Positions 1 to 4,903 of a DNA stretch of 23,346 nucleotides are shown here, piece after piece. This DNA comes from a virus. Numbering within the stretch: position 1 is the first letter of the stretch; every line of letters starts with the position of its first letter. The notes under the pieces were generated by a model. It made no database searches and had not been told where the DNA came from. It was given only the letters and a program-made list of their open reading frames with translations. The stretch is from positions 1 through 23,346 of IMG/VR virus record IMGVR_UViG_3300044646_000914. One strand, given 5' to 3'. The position numbers and the translations under genes were made by a program.

Positions 1-18
1 AGCGAGAAAGGAATCGAA

Positions 19-372
19 ATGACAATAGCACAAACAATCGAAACCATCCGCGTTATGGATGCATCTATCAATGGAATGGAAGTGGAATCCAAACTGATTG
101 GCACTTATGATTGGGTACTCGATAAAAACCCAAGTTGGAACTGGCTCAACTACGACTACCGTATCAAACCCGCCGCAACGCTCCGCCCATGGACAGCGGA
201 TGAGGTGCCGCTGGGGGCGTGGATGAGATTCAAGCGCAACCCGCAGGACCGAGTTCTCCTCGGCTGGGTGTCTGTCCAAGCTGACAGAGACTTGTGGCTG
301 GATGAGCGAGAGTACAGCACCGACGGCGGGAAGAACTGGCTCCCGTGTGGGGTCGTGGAGGAGGCGAAATGA
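19..372 (+). CDS. Small phage hypothetical protein, early region
   Basis: A 117-residue protein of unknown function. The ATG is preceded by a good Shine-Dalgarno-like AAAGGA (about 8 nt upstream). It is rich in Trp and charged residues, with a segment near residues 38-50 (NWLNYDYRIKP) followed by PWTADEVPLGAWMR. This layout, Tyr-Arg-Ile-Lys-Pro then a Trp-rich beta-like stretch, is one I associate with many small phage early proteins with no assigned role. There is no signal peptide or membrane segment. Its stop codon overlaps the next start as ATGA, so it is probably translated with the downstream small genes. I am confident it is coding but cannot name a function. Confidence 0.75.
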   Translation: MTIAQTIETIRVMDASINGMEVESKLIGTYDWVLDKNPSWNWLNYDYRIKPAATLRPWTADEVPLGAWMRFKRNPQDRVLLGWVSVQADRDLWLDEREYSTDGGKNWLPCGVVEEAK

Positions 373-650
373 ACCATCTTGGTGACACCAACAAAATGGT
401 CGATGACAAAACCATAATCGAATGGAACGCTGATGTCGGAACTCGGTTTCTGACGATCTATCCAGACGGATCGTTCCATATCAACCAAAACACTCCTCCG
501 CTGTACGCGCTTGGAGAACTAGCGAAGGCGTTTATCAAGCAGCAAGACCGCATCAAGCGGCTGGAGGAGGCGGGTGACAGGATGCGACTGTTCTGCGCTG
601 ATCCTGATGACTGTTTCGCTTGGGACAAAGCTAAGGAGGCCAAGCCGTGA
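369..650 (+). CDS. Small hypothetical protein with C-terminal coiled-coil core
   Basis: A 93-residue protein of unknown function. I chose the ATG inside the ATGA overlap with the previous gene, preceded by GGAGGCG, over an upstream in-frame start because the overlap pattern repeats through the cluster. The N-terminal half contains a beta-like stretch (TRFLTIYPDGSFHI). The C-terminal half has LAKAFIKQQDRIKRLEEAGD, a short amphipathic coiled-coil, then a Trp-containing tail ending WDKAKEAKP. The RIKRLEEAGD core and the tail are shared with the two following genes, so the three look like duplicated or shuffled relatives. Soluble cytoplasmic location is likely; the role is unknown. Confidence 0.75.
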   Translation: MNHLGDTNKMVDDKTIIEWNADVGTRFLTIYPDGSFHINQNTPPLYALGELAKAFIKQQDRIKRLEEAGDRMRLFCADPDDCFAWDKAKEAKP

Positions 651-871
651 GCGACACACCAAGGACGGATGCGAAGCGTGGTTTTCATGATTTGGACACC
701 GCCGTTGATGCTGAGTTTTCTGAACAACTTGAATGCGAACTGAACGCCGCCAACGAACGCATCAAGCGGCTAGAGGAGGCGGGGGATAAAATCGTTGAGT
801 CTGGATGGTCTGTACAAGATTGGAGCGGAATGTGTGTTGTATGGGCCAAAGCCAAGGAGGACAAGCTGTGA
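647..871 (+). CDS. Small hypothetical protein (SDTPRTDA type) with coiled-coil core
   Basis: A 74-residue protein starting at a GTG that overlaps the preceding TGA (GTGA). AAGGAGG lies about 9 nt upstream, so the start is well supported. It begins MSDTPRTDAKRG, a start I associate with many uncharacterised small phage proteins. Next come an acidic region (DAEFSEQLECELNAANE), the RIKRLEEAGD coiled-coil core, and a tail ending VWAKAKEDKL. The N-terminus matches the next gene (SDTLRTD) and the core matches both neighbours. No enzyme motif is visible. It may oligomerise through the helix, but that is inference. Confidence 0.75.
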   Translation: MSDTPRTDAKRGFHDLDTAVDAEFSEQLECELNAANERIKRLEEAGDKIVESGWSVQDWSGMCVVWAKAKEDKL

Positions 872-1065
872 GTGATACGCTGCGAACAGATACGCTTCTA
901 ATTATACATGACATGGATCCTGAACCAAAAGTTCTTATCAACCATGCGCGTGCCTTGGAGCGGGCGTTGAACAATGCTGACGCTAGGATCAAGCGGCTGG
1001 AGGAGGAAAACGACGCTATGCGAGCGGATCTTCTGCTCTGGAACGAGCAGGAGGTGAAACCATGA
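868..1065 (+). CDS. Small hypothetical protein (SDTLRTD type), paralogue of the preceding gene
   Basis: A 65-residue protein. I chose the GTG in the GTGA overlap with the previous stop, preceded by AAGGAGG, rather than an in-frame ATG further upstream. The upstream start would create a long overlap and would lose the alignment with the preceding paralogue. It begins SDTLRTD, has a predicted helix (HARALERALNNADARIKRLE) and ends LLWNEQEVKP. It is mostly alpha-helical and soluble. With its two upstream neighbours it forms a run of three related small genes. Function unknown. Confidence 0.7.
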   Translation: MSDTLRTDTLLIIHDMDPEPKVLINHARALERALNNADARIKRLEEENDAMRADLLLWNEQEVKP

Positions 1066-1253
1066 TCACCAAACTCCACGAACTACCGCCCGACCATCAT
1101 CTGCGGAACACGGCCATCCAGCACATCGACGTGCGGATCAAGTGCCGGCACAGCGGGACTACCCGAGACCCTCGCACCTGGCGCATCAAGAACGATACCT
1201 ACAACCGTTTATCAGACACCTGGCAGAACAACTTCGACTTCATCCTGCAATGA
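1062..1253 (+). CDS. Small basic hypothetical protein
   Basis: A 63-residue protein of unknown function, starting at ATG in an ATGA overlap with the preceding stop and preceded by GGAGGTG. It is rich in His, Arg and Asn. A central basic stretch (RIKCRHSGTTRDPRTWRIKN) could contact nucleic acid, but no recognised fold or zinc-ligand set is visible. The end (WQNNFDFILQ) overlaps the next gene by 4 nt. Its place in the coupled early cluster and its strong ribosome-binding site support a real gene; nothing more can be said about its role. Confidence 0.65.
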   Translation: MITKLHELPPDHHLRNTAIQHIDVRIKCRHSGTTRDPRTWRIKNDTYNRLSDTWQNNFDFILQ

Positions 1254-1399
1254 AATCAGCTCAACAAATCCAACAGGAGGGCACCGGCCCTTACCACCTG
1301 ACCAAGAAGGACGCTGGGGAGGCCTATCGGGCTGCCCGGAAGGTCAAGGTCGAGTTCACCAGCTTCTTTACCAGGAAGCGCGGGAAAGGCTCCAAGTGA
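1250..1399 (+). CDS. Very small Lys/Arg-rich hypothetical protein
   Basis: A 49-residue protein read from the ATG that overlaps the preceding stop (ATGA). An in-frame upstream start also exists, but it would overlap the previous gene for over 100 nt. The product is basic (KVKVEFTSFFTRKRGKGSK at the C-terminus) with a helical stretch (TKKDAGEAYRAARKVKVEF). No Shine-Dalgarno sits directly before the start, so translation is probably by coupling. It overlaps the next gene through GTGA. Function unknown; the basic tail could bind nucleic acid, but that is a guess. Confidence 0.6.
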   Translation: MKSAQQIQQEGTGPYHLTKKDAGEAYRAARKVKVEFTSFFTRKRGKGSK

Positions 1400-1587
1400 A
1401 GGACTTCGACGTGGCACGCACCATGATTGAATACGGCGGCTCTTTCGTTCGCAAGTTGGGCGCCGCGGCCCTGGTGGCCGACCAGGACAACTTGGCGAAG
1501 ATTAAGTCGACCTGGCCCGACTACTGGGCGCAGTACGCCCGGATGGCAAAACAGCTTTCGGAGGTCGAGAAACAAGCCTCCAAGTAG
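1396..1587 (+). CDS. Small helical hypothetical protein
   Basis: A 63-residue protein starting at GTG within a GTGA overlap. The product is predicted mostly alpha-helical, with ARTMIEYGGSFVRKLGAAAL followed by a Trp-Pro-Asp-Tyr-Trp segment and a charged C-terminal helix (MAKQLSEVEKQASK). The short form, with FVRKLGAAALVAD then DNLAKIKSTWPDYWAQY, is of a kind I have seen next to recombination or SSB-like genes in phages, but I cannot name the family. It is the last gene of the tight cluster before a CAA-repeat leader. Real gene likely, role unknown. Confidence 0.65.
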   Translation: MKDFDVARTMIEYGGSFVRKLGAAALVADQDNLAKIKSTWPDYWAQYARMAKQLSEVEKQASK

Positions 1588-1619
1588 ACAACAACAACAA
1601 CAACAACACGTAAGACGAT
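1588..1619 (+). promoter_or_regulatory. (CAA)6 unstructured leader before the SSB-like gene
   Basis: The 32 nt between two genes consist of six perfect CAA triplets (1589-1606), then CAC and a short ACGTAAGACGAT to the ATG. No clear Shine-Dalgarno is present. A guanine-free CAA run cannot fold, so it should leave the start codon open, and it may replace a classical ribosome-binding site for a gene likely to be needed in quantity. That role is inference. The repeat could also be a slippage-generated microsatellite. Confidence 0.5.
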
Positions 1620-2351
1620 ATGATAATCAGTGCAACAGGCGGTAAGAAAGAGTACGCACCATGCCCCGAATACACGGGCAAGGCAGTGTGTGTGGACGTG
1701 ACTCCGCTCAAGGAGTACGAGACCGAATACGGGGTGAAAAAGAAGTTCAAGCTCGCCTTCGAGATCGACTTGATCGACGACAGCCGCGACCCGGTGCAGC
1801 CCTGGGTGGTGTTTACCAAGCCCATGGTTCCGAGCCTGCATGAAAAGGCAGCACTCACCAAGTTCCTCAAGGACTGGTTTGGCCGGAAACTCAGCGAGCA
1901 GGAAAACAAGGCGCTCGACCTGGAGAGCCTCATCGGCAAGTCCTGCAGCATCGTGATCGCTCACGAGGAATCGCAGGACGGCACCCGTACCTACGCCAAC
2001 ATCAAGCTCATCATGCCGCTGAAGAACGGCGAGCTGAAGCCCTCGGGCCTGTGGGTACGCTTGCAGGACAGGCCGCCCCGGGAGGACGACAAGGTGAAGA
2101 CGGTGACGCCGGCCACCGCGGCGCCAGTTAAGATCGCCGAGGTCAAGGTCCACGTCGGTAAGTTCCGCGGCACTCCGCTCTCCGAGCTGACCGCAGACGC
2201 CGTGCGCGGCCTGGGCGAGCACTGGCTGCCCAAGGCTAAGGTGAGCCCCGGCAAGAGCCCGGAGGACATCGTGCTCATCGCCGCGCTGACCAAGCGCCTC
2301 GAGGAGATCGCCGCCCAGGAAGAACCCAACACCGACGACGTCCCGTTCTAA
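1620..2351 (+). CDS. SSB-like single-stranded DNA-binding protein with acidic C-terminal tip
   Basis: A 243-residue protein. Residues 18-135 resemble the beta-rich core of phage ssDNA-binding or DUF669-like proteins: a hydrophobic strand (GKAVCVDVTPLKEYETEYG), then KKFKLAFEIDL, then a helix ending in FLKDWFGRKL and a strand (SCSIVIAHEES). After a Pro-rich linker, residues 179-190 (VGKFRGTPLSEL) resemble the small C-terminal module of exonuclease X-like proteins. The last ten residues (EPNTDDVPF) match the acidic DDxPF tip through which bacterial SSBs recruit replication and repair partners. It sits just before a regulator and an exonuclease in the replication module. The family is inferred from layout and tail; the tail is directly visible. 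Confidence 0.7.
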   Translation: MIISATGGKKEYAPCPEYTGKAVCVDVTPLKEYETEYGVKKKFKLAFEIDLIDDSRDPVQPWVVFTKPMVPSLHEKAALTKFLKDWFGRKLSEQENKALDLESLIGKSCSIVIAHEESQDGTRTYANIKLIMPLKNGELKPSGLWVRLQDRPPREDDKVKTVTPATAAPVKIAEVKVHVGKFRGTPLSELTADAVRGLGEHWLPKAKVSPGKSPEDIVLIAALTKRLEEIAAQEEPNTDDVPF

Positions 2352-2352
2352 C

Positions 2353-2754
2353 ATGAGCACCCGAAAGTCATACATGAAACTGGCCCACCTGGTGCCCGAC
2401 GTGGTGCGGATGCGGGCCGAGGGAGAGACCCTGCAATCTATCGGGCATCATCTGGGTCTCTCGAAACAACGCATCAGCCAGGTGATACAGGCTGCCAAGC
2501 GTCAGGAGGGAATCCTGCACCAGTGGGGCTGGCCCTTCAGCGTGCGGACCTTCAACATCATCGAGCGCCTGGCGATCAAGTCCAAGGAGGACGCCATGGA
2601 CCTCTACCGTAGCGGGCACCTCCACCCGCAGGCTGTATCGGGCTTTGGGCTCAAGAGCTACGCAGAGATCTGCGAGTGGCTCGAGGTGCCGATGCTCGAG
2701 AAGCCTCCGTTCCTAACGAAGCACTGCTGCCCGCACTGCGGCAAACGCTTCTGA
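2353..2754 (+). CDS. HTH regulator with RNA polymerase alpha-CTD-like domain and Cys cluster
   Basis: A 133-residue protein in three parts. Residues 14-47 form a helix-turn-helix of the sigma-region-4 or resolvase style (ETLQSIGHHLGLSKQRISQV). Residues 61-112 resemble the alpha-subunit C-terminal domain of RNA polymerase: SVRTFNIIERL then GFGLKSYAEICEWL. The residues used by E. coli alpha-CTD for DNA contacts appear in register (Arg65, Asn68, Gly99, Lys101, Ser102, Glu105 for R265, N268, G296, K298, S299, E302). The C-terminus has Cys125, Cys126 and Cys129 (CCPHCGKRF), half of a zinc-ribbon-like site. It starts 2 nt after the SSB-like gene. A role in directing host transcription is inference; related bacterial HTH plus alpha-CTD proteins are known. 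Confidence 0.7.
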   Translation: MSTRKSYMKLAHLVPDVVRMRAEGETLQSIGHHLGLSKQRISQVIQAAKRQEGILHQWGWPFSVRTFNIIERLAIKSKEDAMDLYRSGHLHPQAVSGFGLKSYAEICEWLEVPMLEKPPFLTKHCCPHCGKRF

Positions 2755-2849
2755 TACTCTCCGGCAGCCTGTTGCTGCTGGGACTCGTGGTGCAACCGGG
2801 GGTGCGCATCGGGACAAACGCACAAATCTACCAACTCAAATCGCTTTAG
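2751..2849 (+). CDS. Possible tiny membrane protein filling the gap (CTG start)
   Basis: The 99 nt between the regulator and the exonuclease are open in one frame for 32 codons after a CTG that overlaps the regulator's stop (CTGA), and end 4 nt before the next ATG. The product would have one strongly hydrophobic segment (ILSGSLLLLGLVV) then a polar tail ending YQLKSL, as in a one-pass membrane peptide. An alternative GTG at 2676 in the same frame would give 57 residues and overlap the regulator. No Shine-Dalgarno is visible at either start. The exact fit to the gap is the main support; it could still be chance. Confidence 0.3.
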   Translation: MILSGSLLLLGLVVQPGVRIGTNAQIYQLKSL

Positions 2850-2853
2850 AACA

Positions 2854-3516
2854 ATGCCTGCCAATCCAACAATTGTATTCGACATCGAGACCGGAGCCTT
2901 GCCGTTTGGCGAGCTTGTCATACCGGCCTTTAACCCGGCCGACGTGAAGCTCGGTAACACCAAAGACCCCGACAAGATCGCCGAGCGCATCCGTCAGGCC
3001 GAGGAGAACCATGTCACTGACTACATCAAGAACGCTGCCTTGGATGCACTGAGCGGTCAGGTGCTGTGCATAGGCTACCTCCTAGATCGCAACGAGCCTG
3101 CCATACTGTCGTCTGACGCTGACGGCGAGGCCGCAATGCTGCGGCAATGGTGGGAGCTGCTCGATGCATGGGAGCGCCATACGCGCATCATTGGGTTCAA
3201 CATCAAGGCATTCGACCTGCCGTTTCTAATCAAGCGCTCCTGGAAGCACCGCGTCACAGTTCCCTATTGGATCAGAAATGGCCGCTACTGGAACGACCTG
3301 ATCGTCGACCTGCGCGAGGTGTGGCAGCTCGGGGACAACCGCGCCCACGGAAGCCTCGGAGCCATCAGCAGGCATCTAGGGCTGGGAGAGAAGACCGGAA
3401 ACGGCGCCGACTTCGCCAACCTGTGGAAAACCAACCGGCAAGCAGCTATCGACTACTGCCTGCAGGACGTGAAGCTCACGCAGCAAGTGGCGGATGTTCT
3501 GATGCCTAGCTACTAG
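2854..3516 (+). CDS. DEDDy 3'-5' exonuclease (PolB-exonuclease-like)
   Basis: A 220-residue RNase H-like exonuclease, predicted to remove nucleotides from 3' DNA ends with two metal ions. Motif I is FDIETG (Asp10, Glu12), motif II is GFNIKAFDLPFL (Asn116, Asp121) and motif III is YCLQDVKLT (Tyr201, Asp205), giving the DEDDy pattern. Asp152 in LIVDLREVW adds a conserved acidic site. The length suits a free-standing nuclease, not a polymerase; it matches the predicted PolB-related exonuclease family. It lies between the regulator and the methyltransferase in the replication module, so a role in recombination, repair or host DNA breakdown is plausible. No polymerase gene is visible in the window. 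Confidence 0.85.
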   Translation: MPANPTIVFDIETGALPFGELVIPAFNPADVKLGNTKDPDKIAERIRQAEENHVTDYIKNAALDALSGQVLCIGYLLDRNEPAILSSDADGEAAMLRQWWELLDAWERHTRIIGFNIKAFDLPFLIKRSWKHRVTVPYWIRNGRYWNDLIVDLREVWQLGDNRAHGSLGAISRHLGLGEKTGNGADFANLWKTNRQAAIDYCLQDVKLTQQVADVLMPSY

Positions 3517-3523
3517 GAACACC

Positions 3524-4723
3524 ATGACATGGATTCTACCTCGTCAGTTACACACATTGGCCTGTGCGCTGGATACGGAGGCATTGAGCTTGGACTCCAG
3601 CGAGCAATCCCAGATCTGCGCACAGTCGCTCTTTGTGAGATCGAAGCCTTCGCCATCAGCAATCTGGTTGCGAAAATGGAAGCGGGACTCATGGACCCAG
3701 CACCTATCTGGCCGAATCTTAAGACCTTCCCTTGGGAAGCATTTCGTGACCGCGTGGACATCCTCACTGGGGGATATCCATGCCAGCCCTTCAGCGCAGC
3801 CGGTCAACGTAAAGGAAAACAAGACCCGCGGCACCTCTGGCCGTGGATTGCAGATGGCATTCGACTTCTCAGACCACGGATCTGCTTCTTTGAGAACGTC
3901 GAAGGACATATCAGCCTGGGGCTGTCCGACGTCATTGAAGACTTGGCAGGAATGGGTTACAGAACGACGTGGGGCATATTCAGCGCGTCTGAAGTCGGCG
4001 CACCGCACCAGCGAAAGCGGGTGTTCATCCTGGCCGTCTCCAGTAGCTTCAGAGGTGCGGCAGGGCTTTCAGGATCGCTCCAGAGGCATGAAGGGGAGTC
4101 AGGAGAGTCTGACGACGGTGGTTGTGAAGTCATGGCCAACGCCGGCAGCCAGGGACCACAAGGACACTGGGGAGAACGTGGACATGAAGAAGGTGGCAGC
4201 GAAATCCAAACTGGCGGGATTCGTTGCAGTGCATGGCCCAGCCGTCCCGGCGAGCAGCAGTACGGATGGGAGCCGCCAAGGGTTGTGGCAGACAGCCACG
4301 GTATCGACCGGAGCGCACAAGCAGAAGGACGGGAGCATGATCGACAAGCTGGACAGGCAGGTGAAGAGCTGGGCGACGCCGGATGCAAGCGACAGGAGGA
4401 GCGACAACTGCCGTCAGGTTGGTCTGAGCAATCAGATCAAAACATGGCCGACACCAGCATCATCGGGAGTGACGGGAGGCCCGACGGGACTAGCTGGGGG
4501 AGCCGGGAACCGGGAGAAGCTGGCGAAGATGCTGCCGGATGCGGAGGCGAGAGCAATGGGATGCGGCAAACTCAACCCGCGTTGGGTGGAGACGCTGATG
4601 GGGCTGCCGGTGGGATGGACTATGCCGAGCTGTGCGTCTCCGGTGATAATCGAACGGACGAACTCAGACTGCTCGGGAATGGAGTCGTGCCGGCAACAGC
4701 GGAACGAGCCTTCCGAGTGCTGA
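3524..4723 (+). CDS. Long +1-frame overlapping ORF across the methyltransferase gene (putative overprinted protein)
   Basis: A 399-codon open frame starting 5 nt before the methyltransferase ATG and covering nearly the whole gene in the +1 frame. It is not a simple shadow: the product has a Trp/Arg-rich N-terminal half (TWILPRQLHTLACALDTEAL; IWLRKWKRDSWTQHLSGR). It also has several repeats of a SWPTPxAxD motif (SSWPSPVAS, KSWPTPAARD, KSWATPDASD, KTWPTPASS) and an ending LNPRWVETLMGLPVGWT. I recall similar motifs in annotated phage and metagenome proteins near dcm genes, but cannot verify that here. AGGAA lies about 5 nt from this ATG. It may be a real overprinted protein, a conserved by-product of the methyltransferase frame, or an annotation artefact in databases. 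Confidence 0.4.
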   Translation: MTWILPRQLHTLACALDTEALSLDSSEQSQICAQSLFVRSKPSPSAIWLRKWKRDSWTQHLSGRILRPSLGKHFVTAWTSSLGDIHASPSAQPVNVKENKTRGTSGRGLQMAFDFSDHGSASLRTSKDISAWGCPTSLKTWQEWVTERRGAYSARLKSAHRTSESGCSSWPSPVASEVRQGFQDRSRGMKGSQESLTTVVVKSWPTPAARDHKDTGENVDMKKVAAKSKLAGFVAVHGPAVPASSSTDGSRQGLWQTATVSTGAHKQKDGSMIDKLDRQVKSWATPDASDRRSDNCRQVGLSNQIKTWPTPASSGVTGGPTGLAGGAGNREKLAKMLPDAEARAMGCGKLNPRWVETLMGLPVGWTMPSCASPVIIERTNSDCSGMESCRQQRNEPSEC

Positions 4724-4758
4724 TGAAAGAGCTATACACCGCCCCGGCTGTCAGCTAG
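3529..4758 (+). CDS. dcm: C5-cytosine DNA methyltransferase (Dcm family)
   Basis: A 409-residue DNA (cytosine-5) methyltransferase that moves a methyl group from S-adenosylmethionine to cytosine. Motif I is GLCAGYGGIELGL (residues 11-23). Motif IV is GGYPCQPFSA with catalytic Cys85. Motif VI is FENVEG (ENV at 122-124), motif VIII is QRKRVFIL (161-168) and the motif X region is LLGNGVVPATAERAF near residue 380. The region between VIII and X is rich in Gly, Glu, Gln and Ser with scattered MA(N/D)(A/T) and VADS repeats, not a clear target-recognition fold, so specificity cannot be read. No restriction endonuclease is adjacent; it is probably an orphan phage enzyme that protects DNA from host restriction. 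Third-position GC is less uniform than in the structural genes, and a second frame overlaps the gene. Confidence 0.92.
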   Translation: MDSTSSVTHIGLCAGYGGIELGLQRAIPDLRTVALCEIEAFAISNLVAKMEAGLMDPAPIWPNLKTFPWEAFRDRVDILTGGYPCQPFSAAGQRKGKQDPRHLWPWIADGIRLLRPRICFFENVEGHISLGLSDVIEDLAGMGYRTTWGIFSASEVGAPHQRKRVFILAVSSSFRGAAGLSGSLQRHEGESGESDDGGCEVMANAGSQGPQGHWGERGHEEGGSEIQTGGIRCSAWPSRPGEQQYGWEPPRVVADSHGIDRSAQAEGREHDRQAGQAGEELGDAGCKRQEERQLPSGWSEQSDQNMADTSIIGSDGRPDGTSWGSREPGEAGEDAAGCGGESNGMRQTQPALGGDADGAAGGMDYAELCVSGDNRTDELRLLGNGVVPATAERAFRVLMKELYTAPAVS

Positions 4759-4903
4759 GGAGCGGCCTGTCGACGTGAGCTGTAGGAGGTGAGCGTCGAA
4801 ACCAACTGAAGGCATGACAAATTTTATCCCCACCACCACAGGCATTCGCAGCTCCTTCCTGCGATCTCCTACCCTGTGACTGGTGGGGATTCTTATTTGA
4901 CCC
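4759..4903 (+). promoter_or_regulatory. Structured noncoding leader before the initiator gene
   Basis: This 145-nt gap is unusually long for the early module. It holds a 6-bp stem (4770-4775 with 4794-4799) whose loop displays GTAGGAGG, then a larger nested stem-loop at 4826-4890. The loop sequence GTAGGAG (4782-4788) is exactly complementary to CTCCTAC (4866-4872) in the bulge of the second structure, so a long-range or pseudoknot pairing is possible. The initiator ATG follows 14 nt after the second structure with no Shine-Dalgarno. It may be an attenuator, translational control element or terminator. No convincing sigma70 promoter was found. Confidence 0.5.
4826..4890 (+). terminator. Three-tier stem-loop; possible terminator or control hairpin
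   Basis: Three nested perfect stems are visible. ATCCCCACCA (4826-4835) pairs with TGGTGGGGAT (4881-4890), CACAGG (4837-4842) with CCTGTG (4873-4878), and TCGCAG (4846-4851) with CTGCGA (4859-4864). The terminal loop is CTCCTTC, which resembles the anti-Shine-Dalgarno end of 16S rRNA. The stem is preceded by AAATTTT and followed by TCTTATTT, so it could end transcription after the methyltransferase. The T-tract is interrupted, so control of the initiator gene is equally possible. Confidence 0.5.

Noticed and set aside
1521-2375. 284-codon open frame on the - strand
   Set aside because: Antisense shadow of the SSB-like gene; the CAA repeat reads as a Val-rich run, a sign of non-coding translation.
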